64,000 nt of DNA from Planctomycetales bacterium 10988 (GTDB taxonomy: Bacteria; Planctomycetota; Planctomycetia; Pirellulales; Pb10988): positions 930,001 through 994,000 of the forward strand of contig CP043547.1 in NCBI GenBank assembly GCA_009664345.1, given 5' to 3'. A model generated the notes under the pieces. It saw nothing but the letters and a program-made list of their open reading frames with translations, was not told where the DNA came from and made no database searches. This document shows, in pieces, positions 60,795-64,000 of the stretch. The first letter of the stretch is position 1, and each line of letters starts with the position of its first letter. Both the position numbers and the translations under genes were made by a program.

Positions 60795-61610
60795 CTAATG
60801 GTTCCTAAAGTATAGTCTGTCAGTATCTTCATCGATTGCCTTGGCAACATAACGTGGTAATGACGAGAGTTGATGAAATTCGTTAATGTGAGGAGGTGAG
60901 ACTTCAATATCAAATCGTCGTCTAAAAAAGGATGATTGTAAAATTGAATCGTAACGGTCAAAAGCAATATGAAATGTCTTGTCTAAATATCTGCATTCGG
61001 CCCTAAGAGCTTTGATTTGTGGAGATAATCGTTCTTCAAACCGAAAGTCAATTCGGCTCAGACTAGAAAATACGTATCTACGAAAACCCTTAATAACCCC
61101 ATGCCATATGTCAATCGTAGCTATGTACTCTCGCAATTCACTTCTCTCAAAAAAAAGCTCATCAAACAATTGCTTTGCGGAACTCCGTTGATTAATTGAT
61201 CGTTCGCCTTGAAAAAAAAGCTGATCGAATACTTGGTCGATAACGGATTGACTATGTTGAATAGATTCTTCGGCTCTATTAAAGACTTCTGAGACCCTGG
61301 GAAATCGTGGATCCGATTCTGAGCCAACTCTGCTGAATTGACCGAAAACGTTTCTTAATCCTTGTTGAACCGATCTTTCAATCAAATAAGGTGTCACAAG
61401 AGCCCTATTCAACTCGTCAATTGATGAACGAGTGGCATTTGCTTGTCGGCTAATCTGTTCAATTTTTGTATGTAGCAACGCAATACTGTCTTCGCGAACA
61501 GATTCTTCGATTCGTCTTGCGGCTCCTTTTAATGCTGCATCAATATCTTCCGAAAACTTTCGGATACTGTAAATGATAACCCTATCAAACTCATTCTGAA
61601 AAAGGGGAGC
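60795..61610 (-). pseudogene. Partner gene of the KAP NTPase, 5' end cut by an IS
   Basis: The frame is open from the IS border (61610) to a TAG at 60795-60797, directly before the KAP start. The protein is helical and charged, with coiled-coil stretches (VIIYSIRKFSEDIDAALKGA, QANATRSSIDELNRALVT) and a basic, aromatic C-terminal part (YVFSSLSRIDFRFEERLSPQ). A TTG at 61478 would be the first start inside, but the frame continues upstream through FSEDIDAALKG, so the real start is beyond the IS. No family is recognised. Its fixed place just ahead of a KAP gene suggests a dedicated partner. Confidence 0.65.
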
Positions 61611-61612
61611 TA

Positions 61613-62504
61613 AGAGCCTGTGGTCAAAACTGCTTTTTGAGTTGTTTCTAGGTGATCATGGTACACGCTAAGGTGACAAAAACTTCGTACATGGAGGCTC
61701 GGCGTTCCCGGCGGGTGCCGACGCGGCGATACTGTTTGAGCCACGAAATCGTCCGCTCCACTGGCCAACGTTGTCCCCCTAGGCCAGCCCCGGAGTCTTG
61801 GCCGCGTTGCGGTATTTCTGCCTCGATGCCACAACCTGCCAGCAAATTCAACAACGGCCCGGAGGTGTAACCGGCATCCGCCCGAATCCGCTTGGGCTTG
61901 GTGGGCGGTCGACCTGCCATGCCGCCGAGACGAGGAAAATGCACAAGCGAAAGCGGCAGCAAAAAGCCGACGTCGTGTTCGTTCGCGGCCGAGACTTGGA
62001 CCGCTAGCGGGATACCTTGAGAGTCGGTCATGACATTCAGTTTGCTGCCACTGCGGCCTCGGTCGGTCGGGTTGGGGCCGCATTTTCGCCTCCGCAGGGG
62101 GCTTTGACGAGCCCGCCGTCGATCAGCACCTCGGCCAGGTCGAGGCCTCCGGCAGCCCGGAGCCGGGTGAGCAGGCGATGAGCGATCGCCTCGAACAGTC
62201 CGAGGGCCTTCCATTCGTTGAGCCGTCGGCGGACCGTCTTCTCGCTGGCACCCAGCTCGGTGGGGAACTCTCGCCAGCCGATGCCGGTCTTGCACAGAAA
62301 GAGGACGCAAGCGAAGACCGTGCGGTTCTGCACTGGCGGCCGTCCGCCCTTGTGAGAACGTCGATAGGTCGGAAAGAGGGGTCCGATCTGAGTCCATAGT
62401 TCATCTGTCAGTAGTCGACTAGCCATGCGAGTCCCTCCGTGGAAAAAAGGGTTATTCTCCACATTCAGAGAAATTCGCAAAGATCAGTTCTGACCACAGG
62501 CTCT
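61613..62504 (-). mobile_element. IS5-family (IS427-like) element, apparently complete
   Basis: It is 892 bases long with imperfect inverted repeats AGAGCCTGTGGTCARAACTG at both ends and a TA on each flank (61611-61612 and 62505-62506). The transposase lies on the minus strand in two overlapping frames with a -1 slippage site. A related 204-base relic occurs at 27643. Confidence 0.85.
61648..62427 (-). CDS. IS427-type transposase made by -1 frameshifting
   Basis: The first frame starts at MASRLLTDELWTQIGPLFPT (62427) and has VFACVLFLCKTGIGWREFPT and a helix-turn-helix-like ASEKTVRRRLNEWKALG. At GGCGAAAATGC (about 62086-62096) a slip of one base back on the A run gives GGEKCGPNPTDRGRSGSKLN, the normal continuation. 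The second frame continues with VMTDSQGIPLAVQVSAANEH, RADAGYTSGPLLNLLAGCGI and the DDE Glu in RWPVERTISWLKQYRRVGTR, ending at 61648. Two-frame transposases joined by -1 slippage are typical of this group, so I treat it as intact. Confidence 0.8.
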
Positions 62505-62520
62505 TAGTAGGACAAACTTA

Positions 62521-63009
62521 TGGATGATGAAATCTCGATGTATGCTGCAGTGATAGATGGAAATGTAAAGGTGGTTAAGGAACTCCTCTCTAATGACTCT
62601 AAACTAATAGAAGAAATAAATGTAAGAGAAGAATTGGCTTCATTGGGCCGCGCAGAATGATCACACGGAGATCATGGAAATCTTTGTGAATTCTGGACTT
62701 CCTATTGATGGATTTACAAAAGATGGAAGTAGCACTGCATTAGAGATCGCCGCCGGGCTGGGACGTTTAAAAGCATGTGAATGGCTCATTGCACATGGTG
62801 CGGACCTCAATCGAGGTTTGGGAAGGGAGGCAACTCCTATTTTCAGTGCGATCTACGGAAATTCTTTAGAAATCGTGAGGCTCTTTGTAGAAAAGGGAGC
62901 CAAGCTAAATGCTGTCTTTAGTGATAACAACATCGGTGTCATTGAATACGCAAAACTTTACGCGAATGCAGAAATCGTTGAATACCTCAAGCAGTGCAAA
63001 GAAGCATGA
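62521..63009 (+). pseudogene. Ankyrin-repeat protein gene with a frameshift
   Basis: Frame one begins MDDEISMYAAVIDGNVKVVK, a standard ankyrin front, and runs to about 62640. There the normal continuation HWAAQNDHTEIMEIFVNSGL is in another frame. The rest is sound: ALEIAAGLGRLKACEWLIAH, TPIFSAIYGNSLEIVRLFVE, YAKLYANAEIVEYLKQCKEA, about four repeats. One base gained or lost near 62640-62650 separates the halves. The start lies only 14 bases from the right flank of the IS, so expression may depend on the element. If the shift is a sequencing error it is a normal small ankyrin protein. Confidence 0.65.
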
Positions 63010-63117
63010 GAGTGTTAGATACATTGAGGCGAACCAACTTGTGTGTAGAAAAAATCAGATGATGTAAACCTATGGTTGGCTATCTTTTCAGATTTTTCAG
63101 TAGTCTAAGGTTTAAAA

Positions 63118-63489
63118 ATGTTCAATGTGAAGATGTATATTCGAACTGAAGAGGATGCACCGAAAAATAGTGTGCTTAATATTCCGATTGCGGACATTGC
63201 CTCGCCGTATAATTTATTCGGTGAATTCTTAACCATCGAGTTAGGCGATTCAAATCAATGTCTATTTAAAGACCTACCAAAGATTCAGAAAGATATTGAG
63301 TTGGGGAAGCTCGACGAATACGACGGTGGTGGGGAAGGATACTATTTACTCATCAATTTGGATAGGGTTCAAATTGAAACGATTTATGGTGACCCACAAA
63401 GAATGTGTAATCTTGATCCAAAGGGTTTTTGGTGTGTCGTAAATGACTGGAGAAAATTTGTCAGGAAGTATGAAGAATCCAAAAGCTAA
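63118..63489 (+). CDS. Hypothetical small protein, possibly immunity-like
   Basis: The 123-residue protein has no signal peptide and no known motif. It alternates strands and short helices (VLNIPIADIASPYNLFGEFL, GKLDEYDGGGEGYYLLINLD) with an acidic middle and a basic end (NDWRKFVRKYEESKS). The acidic, compact make-up resembles immunity proteins of contact-toxin systems, but no toxin gene is next to it, so this stays a guess. It follows an ankyrin gene, which is also common in such accessory patches. Confidence 0.5.
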   Translation: MFNVKMYIRTEEDAPKNSVLNIPIADIASPYNLFGEFLTIELGDSNQCLFKDLPKIQKDIELGKLDEYDGGGEGYYLLINLDRVQIETIYGDPQRMCNLDPKGFWCVVNDWRKFVRKYEESKS

Positions 63490-63559
63490 TTGAGGCCATC
63501 CTCAAGTCATTAATAATCTTTTCTTTTACACCTTCTATCAAAAGCAAAGGTATCTAGAA

Positions 63560-64000
63560 CTACAGTTGTAGATCGTTCGCCGGGGGTGGTTTTGGTTGTC
63601 TGGAGCGGTGGTGGGACTGACGGGCATAGTGCTGATGGCTGCAGCGCCAGAGGCTCGCTTGAAACACCGAGGCGAGCGGCTCGCCGTGGTTCAAATAGCT
63701 CAGAAGCAAGCGTTTCAACTCGGGGGTACTCAGACGAATCAATCCGCCGTTTTTTTCGCGGACTCGTGCGGCTCGCGGGGCGAGTCGGCAGCACGATCAG
63801 CATTGCATGGGCCAACAGGCTCAGGGTGACGTGACGCTGCCACCCCTCGAAACTTCGCACCTCGTATTCATCCAAGCCGACTTCCCCTTTCGCCTCCTCG
63901 AAGGCTTGCTCGACTCGCCAGCGGCTCCCGGCAATTTCGGCGAGTTTCCGCAGTCTCGTACGGCTCGGAGCCCCGGCCACGTAGTAAGAGCGGGCTCGGT
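63560..64000 (-). pseudogene. IS701-family transposase, partial and frameshifted
   Basis: The frame enters from the right edge and reads [40 protein letters not shown] and [10 protein letters not shown], the C-terminal DDE region of IS701 transposases. Near a run of seven T (63750-63756, A on this strand) it loses frame. One extra A would continue to [20 protein letters not shown] and [19 protein letters not shown], which is the natural end in another frame. The rest of the element lies beyond the window. Confidence 0.75.

Noticed and set aside
61648-62427. Treating the two-frame transposase as a pseudogene
   Set aside because: The break is at a slippery A run where a -1 shift restores the family consensus, as expected for this IS group, and the element ends are intact.

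Overview
The window looks like a chromosomal segment of a planctomycete, probably of the Pirellulaceae type. The evidence is lineage-typical content: four secreted sulfatases, a paired cytochrome-type DUF1549/DUF1553 protein with a DUF1501 protein, an ECF sigma factor followed by a FecR-LamG membrane protein, a giant ELWxxDGT/FG-GAP protein with an LEPR-XLL-like N-terminus, and the hpnC-hpnD-hpnE squalene genes. This assignment rests on recognised protein families, not on a 16S or marker search.

Layout. 1-10 kb: a short-chain dehydrogenase-like gene, a small operon of lineage-restricted proteins (one with a helix-turn-helix), a ycjX/ycjF-like/lipoprotein operon, and a response-regulator adenylate/guanylate cyclase. 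10-13.6 kb: a 1174-residue repeat-rich surface or secreted protein. 13.7-18.3 kb (minus): a compact operon of a DUF1257 protein (Ycf35-like), a DUF2997 protein, a Ycf46-like AAA+ ATPase and five smaller proteins of unknown function. Terminator-like hairpins lie at several of its junctions, and a tRNA-Pro sits beside it. 19-26 kb: PhoD-like phosphatase, sulfatase, a trans-sulfuration PLP enzyme, miaE and a polytopic membrane protein. 26-29 kb: a scar of truncated genes (KefB/C-like C-terminus, DUF1963 protein) and IS5-family relics. 29-38 kb: TonB/ExbB/ExbD, squalene synthesis, a Gfo/Idh/MocA oxidoreductase and an S41 protease. 38.8-42.3 kb: a very large enzyme that may be a pyrophosphate-type PEP carboxykinase.

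42.6-55.7 kb is a polysaccharide-sulfate utilisation locus. On the minus strand an ECF sigma gene overlaps a FecR-LamG gene, which overlaps a sulfatase gene. These are followed by the DUF1549/1553 and DUF1501 genes and a sulfatase fused to a GH16 glycosidase. A further sulfatase is divergent. The arrangement suggests sensing and breakdown of a sulfated galactan-like glycan.

55.7-64 kb is an insertion-sequence graveyard: IS256-, IS5- and IS701-type elements, most of them broken. Between them lie a disrupted KAP-type P-loop NTPase gene pair (possibly a decayed defence locus), an ankyrin gene with a frameshift and a small unknown protein. One IS5-family element there looks intact, with matching ends, a TA duplication and a plausible -1 frameshift site.

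The best candidate for an undescribed system is the AAA+/DUF1257/DUF2997 operon with its hairpins. The sulfatase-GH16 regulon and the broken KAP pair come next. No similarity search was run; family calls come from motifs and remembered family signatures.
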